A stretch of DNA of 64,000 nt from Anaerolineales bacterium (GTDB lineage Bacteria > Chloroflexota > Anaerolineae > JAAEKA01): NCBI GenBank assembly GCA_020634615.1, contig JACKBI010000001.1, positions 248,001 through 312,000 on the forward strand, given 5' to 3'. Positions 42,102 through 51,387 of this stretch are shown piece by piece. The first letter of the stretch is position 1. Every line of letters starts with the position of its first letter. The notes beneath the pieces were generated by a model that saw nothing but the letters and a program-made list of their open reading frames with translations, did no database searches and was not told the DNA's origin. The translations under genes and the position numbers were made by a program.

Positions 42102-43382
42102 ATGACTGAACAGAAACCCTCGGATCCATCTTTTGGCCGGCAGGTGATGGGCAACCTCACCGAAGCCTCCGCTGTTTCGTACCAACCCATGGTTTCGATG
42201 GATGAGGACGCCTCGCTGGCGCCGCCCGGAGCAGATGTCCACTCAGAGGATTTCTACCTCGCGCCGAATTGGAAGCTGGTTTGGTGGCGTTTCAAGAAAC
42301 ACCGGCTGGCGGTTATCAGCAGCGTCATCATGATCATCATCGCGATCGTAGCGATCGTGCCCGGGTTTTTCTCTACTCAGGACCCGCATGTCACTGACGC
42401 CTTGCAATCGTTCATTCCGGTGCAGATGATTCATTTCATCGACGACGGCGCGATCAGGCCTTTCGTCTATGGTGCGGTCGGCCAGCGCAATCCCACGACT
42501 CTGCGTGTTGAGTGGCAGATCGATGAGAACGTCAAGGTGCCGGTCAAGTTCTTTACCAGGGGCTATCCCTACGAAATTTTGGGTCTGTTCACGCTGGACA
42601 TCCATCTCGTGGGCGTGGACGAGACCGCGCCGGTGGAGGTTGACCCGGCGGCCAAGGAAGCCTCGGCTGGACCGAATCGCGTCAGCACCAGCCTGCACAT
42701 CCTGGGCTCTGACCGGCTGGGACGTGACCAGTGGTCGCGGCTGATGTACGGGACGCGCGTGTCACTGTCGATCGGTCTGGTGGCCGTGGCCATCAGCACG
42801 GTTCTTGGCATCGTTCTGGGCGGCATCTCGGGCTATTTTGGCGGCACCATCGATATGGTCATCCAGCGCCTGATCGAGATTCTGCAATCGCTGCCGGCCA
42901 TTCCCATCTGGCTGGCGCTGTCGGCTGCGCTGCCGCGGACGTGGTCGGTGGAACAGACCTATTTCGCGATCACCATCATTCTGGCACTGTTGGCGTGGAC
43001 GACGCTCGCGCGCGAGGTGCGCAGCCGGTTCATCACCTTACGCGAAGAGGATTTCGTGGTGGCGGCCAAACTGTCGGGCTGTGGGCAGCCGCGCATCATC
43101 TTTCGCCACATGGTGCCTACGTTCTCAAGCCACATCATCGCTGCCGTCACGCTGGCAATTCCGGTGATGATTATCAACGAGACCTTCCTAAGCTTCCTGG
43201 GCCTCGGTTTGCGTCCACCGGCCATCAGCTGGGGTGTGTTACTGCAGGAGGCGCAAAACTTGCAATCCATCGCCCTGGCGCCGTGGTTACTCCTGCCTGG
43301 CCTGCTGGTGATTGTCACCGTGCTGGCGCTCAACATCCTGGGCGACGGCCTGCGTGACGCCGCGGATCCGTATACGAGCTAG
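42102..43382 (+). CDS. ABC transporter permease, DppC type, with enlarged first loop
   Basis: 426 residues, clearly longer than usual DppC (about 300). A 70-residue cytoplasmic N-terminus precedes WKLVWWRFKKHRLAVISS and the first membrane segment. The first extracytoplasmic loop is about 110 residues (FIPVQMIHFIDDGAIRPFVYGA, VEWQIDENVKVPVKFF). The conserved core follows (GRDQWSRLMYGTRVSLSIG, EAA loop DFVVAAKLSGCGQPRIIFRHMVP, GLGLRPPAISWG). Enlarged versions occur in DPP-type sugar importers. Confidence 0.93.
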   Translation: MTEQKPSDPSFGRQVMGNLTEASAVSYQPMVSMDEDASLAPPGADVHSEDFYLAPNWKLVWWRFKKHRLAVISSVIMIIIAIVAIVPGFFSTQDPHVTDALQSFIPVQMIHFIDDGAIRPFVYGAVGQRNPTTLRVEWQIDENVKVPVKFFTRGYPYEILGLFTLDIHLVGVDETAPVEVDPAAKEASAGPNRVSTSLHILGSDRLGRDQWSRLMYGTRVSLSIGLVAVAISTVLGIVLGGISGYFGGTIDMVIQRLIEILQSLPAIPIWLALSAALPRTWSVEQTYFAITIILALLAWTTLAREVRSRFITLREEDFVVAAKLSGCGQPRIIFRHMVPTFSSHIIAAVTLAIPVMIINETFLSFLGLGLRPPAISWGVLLQEAQNLQSIALAPWLLLPGLLVIVTVLALNILGDGLRDAADPYTS

Positions 43383-43500
43383 TGATCGGAGGTCAGTGAT
43401 CAGAAGTCAGAGGTCAGCGGTCACTGGATACTAGTGTGTCTACACCTCGCCGATTACTGATTACTGATGACAGATTACCGGCTTCTGATCACGACCACCA
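43383..43500. repeat. GATTACTGATTACTGAT / GTGATCAGAAGTCAG inverted repeat, copy 1
   Basis: The left arm GTGATCAGAAGTCAG and the right arm (GCTTCTGATCAC) are complementary; the middle has GATTACTGATTACTGATGAC. The related text recurs at 51312, 54489 and 62066. It fills the gap between permease and ATPase genes. Confidence 0.6.
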
Positions 43501-43508
43501 TATCCAAC

Positions 43509-44585
43509 ATGAATCCAGACAACCAATCCCCGCTACTGGCGGTGAACAACCTGAAGACCTATTTCCAGCTCGACGAGGGCGTCGTAAAGGCCGTGGATGG
43601 CGTCAGCTTTGACGTGCATCCCGGCCAGGTGGTGGGGATCGTCGGCGAGAGCGGCTGCGGCAAGAGTGTCACCATCAAGTCGATCCTGCGCATCGTCCCC
43701 CCGCCCGGCAAAGTTGTCGAGGGCGAAATCCGTTACTGGCCGCAAAAACAGGCGACCTACGAGGCCAGCGGTTTCGACGGCTCGGTAGATCTGGCAAAGC
43801 TCGACCCGCGCGGCAAGGAGATGCGTTCCATGCGCGGCTCCGAGATCGCGCTGATCCCGCAGGAGCCAATGGCATCGTTCAGTCCCGTCCACACCATCGG
43901 CAACCAGCTCATCGAGGCGATCCGGCTGCACCAGAAGGTCAGCAAGAAGGAAGCGGCCGAGATGGCCATCGAGCGCATGCACGAGGTGGGCGTGCCCAGC
44001 CCGGAACAGCGCATGAACGCCTATTCGTGGGAAATGAGCGGGGGGTTGCGCCAGCGAGCCATGATCGCGATGGCGCTTTCGTGCAATCCCAGCCTGCTGA
44101 TCGCCGACGAACCGACGACTGCCATCGATGTCACCACCCAGGCGCAGGTACTCAGCCTGCTGAAGCGGCTGCAGGAATCGCACAACATGGCGATCATCTT
44201 CATCACGCATGATCTGGGCGTCATCGCGCAGATGGCTGATTACGTGGTTGTGATGTACCTGGGGCGGGTGATGGAGACCGGGCCGGCGGACGAGATCTTC
44301 CACTCGCCGCAGCATCCCTACACCAAGGCGCTGCTGGAGTCGATACCGACGGTTCATTCCGCCTCGCGCACCTTCCTGCCGACAATCGCCGGCTCGATTC
44401 CCCATCCATTCAACCGACCGCCTGGCTGTCCCTATTTCCCGCGCTGCGTCGACTACATGCCGGGCGTCTGCGACCAGTTGACACCGATCATCCAGCCGGT
44501 CAATCCTAAGCAGGCAGCCAGCTGCTTCCTGTTCAGCGATGCAGCGGAAGACGTGGAACCAGCAACAGTGAAGAGCAAACGATGA
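43509..44585 (+). CDS. ABC transporter ATPase, DppD type
   Basis: 358 residues from MNPDNQSPLLAVNNL (ATG at 43509); the open frame upstream is repeat sequence. Walker A GESGCGKSVT, Q-loop IPQEPMASFSP, signature MSGGLRQR, Walker B LLIADEPTTAID, H-loop FITHDLG. The C-terminal oligopeptide-type extension has CPYFPRCVDYMPGVC. Its stop overlaps the next ATPase gene (ATGA). Confidence 0.95.
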   Translation: MNPDNQSPLLAVNNLKTYFQLDEGVVKAVDGVSFDVHPGQVVGIVGESGCGKSVTIKSILRIVPPPGKVVEGEIRYWPQKQATYEASGFDGSVDLAKLDPRGKEMRSMRGSEIALIPQEPMASFSPVHTIGNQLIEAIRLHQKVSKKEAAEMAIERMHEVGVPSPEQRMNAYSWEMSGGLRQRAMIAMALSCNPSLLIADEPTTAIDVTTQAQVLSLLKRLQESHNMAIIFITHDLGVIAQMADYVVVMYLGRVMETGPADEIFHSPQHPYTKALLESIPTVHSASRTFLPTIAGSIPHPFNRPPGCPYFPRCVDYMPGVCDQLTPIIQPVNPKQAASCFLFSDAAEDVEPATVKSKR

Positions 44586-45730
44586 AAGATGAACAGGTGA
44601 CGGGCGTGAGTGCCCTGCAGTTGCCGCCAGCCAGCGCTCCTACCCGTATCGTGGCGCCGATCGCCAACGCCATCGATGATCCATCCGTCTTGATGGAGGT
44701 CAGGTCGCTCAAGAAGTATTTCCCGATCAAGGAAGGGTTTGTCAAGAAGGTCGTCGGTTACGTTCGCGCCGTCGATGACGTGAGTTTTTTCATCAGGGAA
44801 GGCGAGACGCTGGGACTGGTGGGTGAGAGCGGTTGCGGCAAGACCACCACAGCTCGCTGCATCCTGCGCGCACACAATCCCACGTCAGGCAAGATACTTT
44901 TCCGTACCAAGGCTGGCGAAGTAGTAGACGTCGCGCAGTTCTCCGACGGTGAGATGAGGCCGCTGCGAGCCGAGATGCAGATGGTCTTTCAGGACCCGTA
45001 CGCATCGCTCAATCCGCGCATGACCTTGCTGGATCTGGTAGGCGAGCCGCTTCTGGTCGTAGGCGGCATGAAGAATCATCAGGAGCGGCAGGCCCGGGTG
45101 GCCGAACTTCTGCAACTGGTGGGGCTGCGCCAGGAATACATGCAGCGCTATCCGCATGCTTTCAGTGGCGGCCAGCGCCAACGGATCGTCATCGCCCGCG
45201 CGCTGGCGCTCAACCCGCGCTTCATCGTCGCCGACGAGCCGGTGTCCGCGCTGGATGTCTCTGTACAGGCCCAGGTGCTCAACCTGCTGCTCAAGCTGCA
45301 AAACGAGTTGAACCTGACCTACCTCTTCGTCGCCCACGATCTGAGCGTCGTCAAGCACATCTGCGATCGGGTGGTGGTGATGTATGTCGGCAAGATCGTC
45401 GAGACCGCACCGACCCACAACCTCTTCTTCACACCGAAGCATCCCTACACCGCAGCATTGATGTCGGCTGTGCCGGTGGCCAATCCGCGCATCCGTGCCC
45501 GCATGACGCCGCTGGAAGGGGATGTGCCCAGCCCGGCCAATCCACCCTCTGGCTGCTACTTCCACCCCCGTTGCCCCTACGCCGTCGATAAGTGCTCGAC
45601 CGACTTGCCACTGCTGGAGGAACTGGAGCCGGGCCATTTTGTGGCCTGCCACCGAGCCAGCGAGCTACAACTGGTCGGCATCGGCGACGCCAAGACCATT
45701 GAAATACCAGGGTTGGAGGTGGACCGATGA
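44582..45730 (+). CDS. ABC transporter ATPase, DppF type
   Basis: 382 residues. Walker A GESGCGKTTTARC, Q-loop VFQDPYASLNPRM, signature FSGGQRQRIVIARAL, Walker B FIVADEPVSALD, H-loop FVAHDLS, and C-terminal CYFHPRCPYAVDKC. Heterodimer partner of the preceding ATPase. Overlaps both neighbours by 4 bp. Confidence 0.95.
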   Translation: MKDEQVTGVSALQLPPASAPTRIVAPIANAIDDPSVLMEVRSLKKYFPIKEGFVKKVVGYVRAVDDVSFFIREGETLGLVGESGCGKTTTARCILRAHNPTSGKILFRTKAGEVVDVAQFSDGEMRPLRAEMQMVFQDPYASLNPRMTLLDLVGEPLLVVGGMKNHQERQARVAELLQLVGLRQEYMQRYPHAFSGGQRQRIVIARALALNPRFIVADEPVSALDVSVQAQVLNLLLKLQNELNLTYLFVAHDLSVVKHICDRVVVMYVGKIVETAPTHNLFFTPKHPYTAALMSAVPVANPRIRARMTPLEGDVPSPANPPSGCYFHPRCPYAVDKCSTDLPLLEELEPGHFVACHRASELQLVGIGDAKTIEIPGLEVDR

Positions 45731-47184
45731 GCCTGATTCGCTGGGGCATCATCGGTTGTGGTGATGTGACCGAAGTAAAGAGTGGGCCAGCCCTGCAAAA
45801 AGCGCGCGGCTCGGCGTTGATAAACGTCATGCGCCGCAACGGCGACTTGGCGGCCGATTACGCGCGCCGCCACGGTGTGCCGCGCTGGACGGATGATGCT
45901 CAGACACTGATCGACGACCCGGAGGTGGATGCCGTCTACGTCGCGACGCCGCCTTCCACCCACAAACAGTACACGTTGATGGCCGCCGCGGCCGGCAAGC
46001 CGGTCTATGTTGAAAAGCCGATGGCGATGAACTACGGCGAGTGCCTGGCGATGGTCGACGCGTGCCGTGCAGCCGATGTACCGCTGTTCGTCGCCTATTA
46101 CCGGCGTTCGCTGCCGCGCTTCGTCAAAGTTGGCGAGCTGTTGGCGGACGATGCTATCGGCGAGGTGCGCTTTGTGACGGTTACACTGGCCCAGCGGGCA
46201 GCGAGCATAACTGGCGACGCCCTGCCGTGGCGCATCATTCCCGAAATCGCCGGCGGCGGGCTGTTCGTCGATCTCGCGTCGCACACCCTCGATCTGCTGG
46301 ACCACTTGCTCGGCCCCATTGACACAGCCCAGGGCATGGCCGGCAACCAGGCCGAGCTCTATCCCGCCGAGGACATCGTCAGTGGGAGCTTCGTGTTTCA
46401 GTCAGGCGTACAGGGCGCGGGCGTCTGGTGTTTCACTGCGTTCGATGAACAAGACCGCGTCGAGATCAGCGGCAGCCGCGGCCGCATCAGTTTTTCGACC
46501 TTTGGCGCGAACGATCCGGTACGCCTCGTCACCGCCGCCGGCGAGACCGACTTCCACATCGAGCATCCACCCCACGTCCAACAGCCATTGATCCAGACCA
46601 TCGTGGACGAACTGCAGGGCATCGGCGTCTGTCCCAGCACCGGAGAGAGCGGTGCGCGCACATCGCGGGTGATGGATGCGTTGTTGGGACGACTCTCACC
46701 CTCACTTACCGAAAGCTTCGCTTCCCACCAATTGCTCACAAACCAGCAACCCATGAACTACATCTTCAACACCAGTCATCCCACACGCTATCGCTTTCCT
46801 ACCCACATCAACGACCTCGTCATGGACCGGGCCGACGCTGCTACCAGCGAGGTGTTCATCGTCGAGATGGCGCCCGGTGAGGCGCCTCCCCTGCATCAGC
46901 ACGACGACACCGAGCAAGTCTTCTACGTCCTGCAAGGCCGCGGCCGTCTGACCATCGGTGCGCAGCAAGTGACCTTCGCGGTCGCGCCTGGCGATGTCGT
47001 GCGCGTTCCACCCGCTACACTGCACAGCATCGAATGCCAGGGCGACGAGACCTTGCGCTACCTGGCAGTGGATTGCTTCCTCAATGGCCGTCCCACAGCG
47101 GAACCAACCTGGGACGATCACGTCCGCGTCGTTTGCGGGCAGCAAGGCTGGCGTTTCGAAGATGTCGTCGAGGACCAGGTCTAG
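45727..47184 (+). CDS. Gfo/Idh/MocA oxidoreductase fused to a cupin domain
   Basis: 485 residues. Residues 1 to about 328 are a complete Gfo/Idh/MocA dehydrogenase: Rossmann GIIGCGDVTEVKSGP, the EKPMAMNYGE motif with its catalytic Lys, and GGGLFVDLASHTLDLL. A Ser/Gln-rich linker of about 14 residues follows. From residue 343 (MNYIFN) a cupin begins with metal motif PPLHQHDDTEQVFYVLQGRG and PGDVVRVPPATLHSI. No RBS precedes the Met at 46753, so this is one protein. It probably oxidises or isomerises an imported sugar with NAD(P); the cupin may bind or epimerise the product. Coupled by ATGA to the importer. Confidence 0.88.
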   Translation: MSLIRWGIIGCGDVTEVKSGPALQKARGSALINVMRRNGDLAADYARRHGVPRWTDDAQTLIDDPEVDAVYVATPPSTHKQYTLMAAAAGKPVYVEKPMAMNYGECLAMVDACRAADVPLFVAYYRRSLPRFVKVGELLADDAIGEVRFVTVTLAQRAASITGDALPWRIIPEIAGGGLFVDLASHTLDLLDHLLGPIDTAQGMAGNQAELYPAEDIVSGSFVFQSGVQGAGVWCFTAFDEQDRVEISGSRGRISFSTFGANDPVRLVTAAGETDFHIEHPPHVQQPLIQTIVDELQGIGVCPSTGESGARTSRVMDALLGRLSPSLTESFASHQLLTNQQPMNYIFNTSHPTRYRFPTHINDLVMDRADAATSEVFIVEMAPGEAPPLHQHDDTEQVFYVLQGRGRLTIGAQQVTFAVAPGDVVRVPPATLHSIECQGDETLRYLAVDCFLNGRPTAEPTWDDHVRVVCGQQGWRFEDVVEDQV

Positions 47185-47198
47185 AAACCGGGTTTCTG
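47185..47198. repeat. GAAACCGGGTTTCT palindrome, copy 2 (half element)
   Basis: The palindrome directly abuts the stop codon of the dehydrogenase-cupin gene, which lies inside the extended repeat text TCTAGAAACCGGGTTTCT. Confidence 0.65.
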
Positions 47199-47207
47199 AG
47201 AACTACT

Positions 47208-48389
47208 ATGCAGATTTCACCCCGATTCGTCGATCTTCTCGCGATCTACCGCGCCGAGCTGCTGGAACGCGTCGTGCCTTTCTGGCTGCAACACGCCGTT
47301 GACTGGCAACACGGCGGGCTGTTGACCTGCATCGCCGACGACGGGACGGTGCTCAGCACCGACAAGTATCTCTGGTCACAGCTGCGCGCCATCTGGACCT
47401 TCTCCGCACTCTATAACCGCATCGAACCGCGGCAGGAATGGCTGGACGTCGCGCTGCACATCTACGACTTCGTGCGCCGGCACGGCCGTGATGACCAGGG
47501 CCGCTGGGTCTTTGCCGTAGACCAGGATGGCCGTGTGCTGCAAGGCGCCGACAGCATCTTCGCCGACGGATTCGCCATCTACGGCCTAACTGAGCTGGCG
47601 CGCGCCACCGGCGACGCCTCGGTGGCCGAACTGGCACTGGAGACGTATCACAACGTGCAGGAACGGCTGGCCCGGCCCGGCTCCTACGGCATCGGCCCGT
47701 TCACGCTGCCCGAAAACGGCAAAGCCCACGCGGTGTCGATGATCTTCTCGCTGGTCTTTGACGAACTGGGGCACCTGCTGAACGACCCGGCTATCATCGC
47801 CGCTGGCCGTGCCCACGCGGACGAGGTGATGGACGTCTACCGCCGTCCCGAGCGTCAATTGCTCTACGAGTACGTCCACACCGACGGCACGCTGATCGAC
47901 TCGCCGCAGGGCCGCTCCATCGTCCCCGGCCACGCCATCGAGTCGATGTGGTTCATGATGCACATCTACCGGCGGACGGGCGATGCCGCACGCATCCAGC
48001 AGGCCACAGAGTGCATACGCTGGCATCTGGACGTTGGCTGGGACGACGAGTACGGCGGGCTGGTGCATGCACGCGACGCCGAAGGCGGCGAGCCCTGGTG
48101 GCGGTTCGCCGATGCCAAGCTTTGGTGGCCACAGACCGAGTCTCTGTATGCGTTGCTACTGGCATGGGAGCACACCCGTGAGCCATGGTGTCTCGACTGG
48201 TTCGCCCGCTTCCACGACTACGCCTTCGATCATTACCCGGTGGCCGAATATGGCGAGTGGACGCAACGGCTCGACCGCGCTGGCCGCCCGTTCAACCAAA
48301 CCGTCGCGCTGCCGGTCAAGGACCCGTTTCATCTGCCGCGCGCGCTGATCCTCTGTATCGACGTGCTGCAGAGGCTGGCACAAGCATGA
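47208..48389 (+). CDS. N-acylglucosamine 2-epimerase (AGE) family protein
   Basis: 393 residues from MQISPRFVDLLAIY. An (alpha/alpha)6-barrel with AGE-family features: FWLQHAVDWQHGGLLTCIADDG, KYLWSQLRAIWTFSALYN, ADGFAIYGLTELARATGD, PGHAIESMWFMMHIYRRTGD and KLWWPQTESLYALLLAWE. The conserved His residues of the acid/base pair fit. Possible reactions are GlcNAc/ManNAc, cellobiose or mannose 2-epimerisation; the nagA/nagB context favours amino sugars. Confidence 0.9.
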   Translation: MQISPRFVDLLAIYRAELLERVVPFWLQHAVDWQHGGLLTCIADDGTVLSTDKYLWSQLRAIWTFSALYNRIEPRQEWLDVALHIYDFVRRHGRDDQGRWVFAVDQDGRVLQGADSIFADGFAIYGLTELARATGDASVAELALETYHNVQERLARPGSYGIGPFTLPENGKAHAVSMIFSLVFDELGHLLNDPAIIAAGRAHADEVMDVYRRPERQLLYEYVHTDGTLIDSPQGRSIVPGHAIESMWFMMHIYRRTGDAARIQQATECIRWHLDVGWDDEYGGLVHARDAEGGEPWWRFADAKLWWPQTESLYALLLAWEHTREPWCLDWFARFHDYAFDHYPVAEYGEWTQRLDRAGRPFNQTVALPVKDPFHLPRALILCIDVLQRLAQA

Positions 48390-48396
48390 CCTCTCC

Positions 48397-48474
48397 GACT
48401 CGTACTCGTACTCTTACTCCTACTCGTCCTCTTTCCGGGCAGGATTCGAGTACGAGTACGAGGAGGAGTACGAG
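48397..48474. repeat. TACTCG/CGAGTA hairpin repeat, copy 2
   Basis: Left arm TCGTACTCGTACTCTTACTC, right arm GAGTACGAGTACGAGGAGG, linked by CGGGCAGGATTC; same family as 30016-30096. Fills the AGE-sulfatase gap. Confidence 0.8.
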
Positions 48475-48492
48475 AGAGGACGCAAGCAAAGC

Positions 48493-49899
48493 ATGACCGT
48501 GCCCAACCTCCTCTTCATCATCACCGACCAGCAGCAGGCTGCTACGGTCGATCCGACCAGTCCCTGCCTGACGCCGAATCTCGACGCGCTGGCGGCGCGC
48601 GGCACGCGCTTCACCCGTTGCTACGCTGCTAACCCCATCTGCTCGCCCAGCCGGGCCAGCCTGTTCACCGGCCTGTTGCCCCACAGCCACGGCATGGTGG
48701 ACGTCACCCACGCGGTGCCGGCCTACCGGGCGGAGCTGCAAGCCGGGCTGGCTATGTGGCCAGAACTGCTGCACGAGGCAGGCTACCAGACCGGCTACTT
48801 CGGCAAGTGGCACGTCGAGCGCAGCAACCGGCTGGAGAACTTCGGCTTCGACGACTACGAGGTCGAGGCGTACCACCAATTGCAGGGGCTGGTGGAACGG
48901 GATGACGCAGACGTGCGCGGCGTGGTTCGACAGCCAGGCTACAAGGATTTCCTGCTCTACGGTGTGACCGATCAGCCGGTGGAAGAGACGCCGGAATATC
49001 AGTTGTACTCGCAAGGCATCGACTTTCTGCGCAACGCTGTTCGTGACCCCGACCGGCCGTGGGCGCTGTTTCTCAGCAGCGAGGCGCCGCACGATCCGTA
49101 CGTCGCCCCGCGCAGCTATTTCCAGCGCTACGATCCGGCTGTGTTGCCGCGGCCGGTCAGTTTCGACGATCCACTGGCCGATCGGCCGGCCATCTACTGC
49201 CGCATCCAGCGCGTCTGGCAAGACCTGGATTGGGACGACTACGCCCGCGCCACGGCCTGTTACTACGCGCTGTGCACGCTGATCGATGACCAGATCGGTC
49301 GCGTGCTGGCGGTGCTGGAGGAACTGGGCCAGCTTGACAACACGGTCATCGTCTTCACCTCCGACCACGGCGACTACATGGGCGCGCACCGGCTGATGCT
49401 GAAGGGTGTACCAGCCTTCGAGGAGGTCTACCGCGTGCCGCTGATCGTGGCTGGGCCGGGCGTGCCAATGTCAAATTCGATTGACAAAACGACAAGCGTG
49501 ATTGACATTGGCCCTACATTGATCGAGCTGCTGACCGGCAGGCGGTTTGATTGTCAGGGGCGCTCGTTCGCGCCGTTGCTGCGCGGAGATGTGGCCGGCT
49601 GGACCGACGAGGCATACGCAGAGATGCAGGGCCAGCGATTCGCCTACCAGCAGCGTGTGCTGTGGCGCGACCAGTGGAAGTACGTCTTCAACACCTTCGA
49701 CGAAGACGAACTGTACGATCTGGCCGCCGACCCGCATGAACTGCACAACCGGGCCGGCGATCCCGCTTGCCGGCCGCTGTTGGAAAGCATGGCCGGTCGG
49801 ATGTGGCAAATAATCGAGGAAACGGATGACTGGAACATGCGCCAGGCTCAATACGGCATGTTTCGCTTTGCGCCGGTTGGACCTGAGCTGACCTTGTGA
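48493..49899 (+). CDS. Type I sulfatase of the catabolic array
   Basis: 468 residues. PNLLFIITDQQQ (metal Asp), formylglycine motif C50-SPSR (NPICSPSRASLFTGLLPHSHG), GKWHVERS, SSEAPHDPYVAP and TSDHGDYMGAHRLMLKG. No signal peptide, suggesting it works on imported sulfated sugars in the cytoplasm. It resembles choline-sulfatase/heparan-type enzymes of similar length. Its position between amino-sugar genes suggests a sulfated hexosamine or disaccharide; exact substrate unknown. Confidence 0.93.
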   Translation: MTVPNLLFIITDQQQAATVDPTSPCLTPNLDALAARGTRFTRCYAANPICSPSRASLFTGLLPHSHGMVDVTHAVPAYRAELQAGLAMWPELLHEAGYQTGYFGKWHVERSNRLENFGFDDYEVEAYHQLQGLVERDDADVRGVVRQPGYKDFLLYGVTDQPVEETPEYQLYSQGIDFLRNAVRDPDRPWALFLSSEAPHDPYVAPRSYFQRYDPAVLPRPVSFDDPLADRPAIYCRIQRVWQDLDWDDYARATACYYALCTLIDDQIGRVLAVLEELGQLDNTVIVFTSDHGDYMGAHRLMLKGVPAFEEVYRVPLIVAGPGVPMSNSIDKTTSVIDIGPTLIELLTGRRFDCQGRSFAPLLRGDVAGWTDEAYAEMQGQRFAYQQRVLWRDQWKYVFNTFDEDELYDLAADPHELHNRAGDPACRPLLESMAGRMWQIIEETDDWNMRQAQYGMFRFAPVGPELTL

Positions 49900-49914
49900 T
49901 GCTGAATCGCATGT

Positions 49915-50089
49915 GTCATGCTGAACGGCTTGAGCGACCATGGTTGTGAGAACAAACAAACTGGCTGACACTCGACGATCTTCAATGCACCCAACGCCAG
50001 TGAAGCATCTCGCGCTGCAGGGGACGCGAGACACTTCACTGGATGTTCGCCGATCTGGTGGTTGTGCGCTAGACCCGTTCAGTGTGACA
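49915..50089. repeat. GTCATGCTGAACG ... CGTTCAGTGTGACA nested inverted repeat
   Basis: Outer arms TGTCATGCTGAACG and CGTTCAGTGTGACA (12 of 14 match) enclose inner arms CCAGTGAAGCATCTCGCG (49998-50015) and CGCGAGACACTTCACTGG (50025-50042). Occupies the sulfatase-nagA gap. Confidence 0.75.
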
Positions 50090-50110
50090 ATTCGCTGATC
50101 ATTACAATCG

Positions 50111-51325
50111 ATGGATTACCCGATGAAAACTTCACCGTCCGACACACCAGAAGCTCCCTTCGCCATCGTTGATGGTCGCTTCGTGCTGCCCGACAAGATT
50201 GTGACCGGGCAGGCGCTGCTGATAACCGGCGGCCATATTGCCGGTTTCGTGGCTGAAGCGGACCTGGCAGCGCATGTCGAACGACTGGACGCGGGCGGCA
50301 GACTGGTGACACCCGGCTTGATCGACATACATACCCATGGAGCGTTAAGCCACACGTTCAACGAACCGACTACCGGGGCGTTCGGTGCCATTACGGCCGA
50401 GAACGCCCGTCGCGGCGTCACCTCGCTGCTGGCGACCACAGCCACTGCGCCGATCCCCGATCTGGTGGCCTGCCTGGAGTTTGCACGCCAGTGGATGGCC
50501 GGTCCGCAGGCCGGAGCGCAGGTACTGGGCGTTCACCTGGAAGGGCCGTATTTTGAGCGTGTGCAAGCCGGCGCGCAGGATCCGGCTGCGATCCGCAACC
50601 CTGACGACGGCACGGTTGATGCACTGCTGGCGCACGCCGACGTGGTTCGCATGATGAGCTACGCACCGGAGTTGCCCGGCGCGCTGACCCTTACCCGCCG
50701 GCTGGCGAGGCTGGGTATCGTCGCCGCGGCTGGCCACAGCATGGCGCGCGATAAGGACGTGCTGGCTGCCATGGACGCCGGACTGTCGCACATCATCCAC
50801 GTCTGGAGCGCTCAGAGCACCACCGTGCGCGAGGGACCTTGGCGCAAACCCGGCCTGCTGGAGGCATCGCTAACCTTCGACGGCCTGACGGTGGAGATGA
50901 TCGCCGACAACCGCCACCTGCCGCCGACGCTGATGAAGCTGGCCGTCAAGTGCATCGGTCCCGACCGGCTGTGCATCGTCTCCGACGCCACCAGCGGCGC
51001 GGGCCTGCCCGATGGCAGCCGCTTTCGCATGGGCGGCCTGGAATACGAGGTCAGCAACGGCGTTGGCATGATGCTGGATCGGTCGTCGTTCGCGGGCAGC
51101 AGCACGCTGCTCAACCAGATGCTGCCGGTGTTGGTGGATGTGGTCGGCGTGCCGCTGGTCGAGGCGGTGCGAATGGCGACCCTCAACCCGGCGCGCGCCA
51201 TCGGCGTCGACGATCGCAAGGGCAGCCTCCTGCCCGGCATGGACGCCGACATCGCTATCTTCAACGACGATTTTACCGCCTGGCGCGTCATGATCAGCGG
51301 CAGGACGGTGACCAGTAACCAGTAA
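50111..51325 (+). CDS. nagA: N-acetylglucosamine-6-phosphate deacetylase
   Basis: 404 residues (or 400 from the Met at 50123). Amidohydrolase metal motif GLIDIHTHG, substrate loop VLGVHLEGPYF, AAGHS, HIIHVWSAQST (in place of the usual HLFNAM) and catalytic Asp in IVSDAT. Removes acetyl from GlcNAc6P to give GlcN6P. The HLFNAM change is unusual and may alter substrate. The last codons (TSNQ and stop) are read from the beginning of a repeat. nagB follows. Confidence 0.9.
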   Translation: MDYPMKTSPSDTPEAPFAIVDGRFVLPDKIVTGQALLITGGHIAGFVAEADLAAHVERLDAGGRLVTPGLIDIHTHGALSHTFNEPTTGAFGAITAENARRGVTSLLATTATAPIPDLVACLEFARQWMAGPQAGAQVLGVHLEGPYFERVQAGAQDPAAIRNPDDGTVDALLAHADVVRMMSYAPELPGALTLTRRLARLGIVAAAGHSMARDKDVLAAMDAGLSHIIHVWSAQSTTVREGPWRKPGLLEASLTFDGLTVEMIADNRHLPPTLMKLAVKCIGPDRLCIVSDATSGAGLPDGSRFRMGGLEYEVSNGVGMMLDRSSFAGSSTLLNQMLPVLVDVVGVPLVEAVRMATLNPARAIGVDDRKGSLLPGMDADIAIFNDDFTAWRVMISGRTVTSNQ

Positions 51326-51375
51326 TCGGTAAACGGTCAGTCCCGGACTTCCGATCACAGATCACCGATTACCAC
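51312..51375. repeat. CAGTAATCGGTAAACGG / CCGATTACC inverted repeat, copy 2
   Basis: CCAGTAATCGGTAAACGG then CCGATCACAGATCACCGATTACC-like right arm. Overlaps the nagA stop and ends just before the nagB RBS. Confidence 0.65.
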
Positions 51376-51387
51376 AAAGGAGCTATC

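Noticed and set aside
46753..47184. Separate cupin gene starting at 46753
   Set aside because: No RBS before the Met and no stop in the preceding frame; a fusion is the simpler reading.
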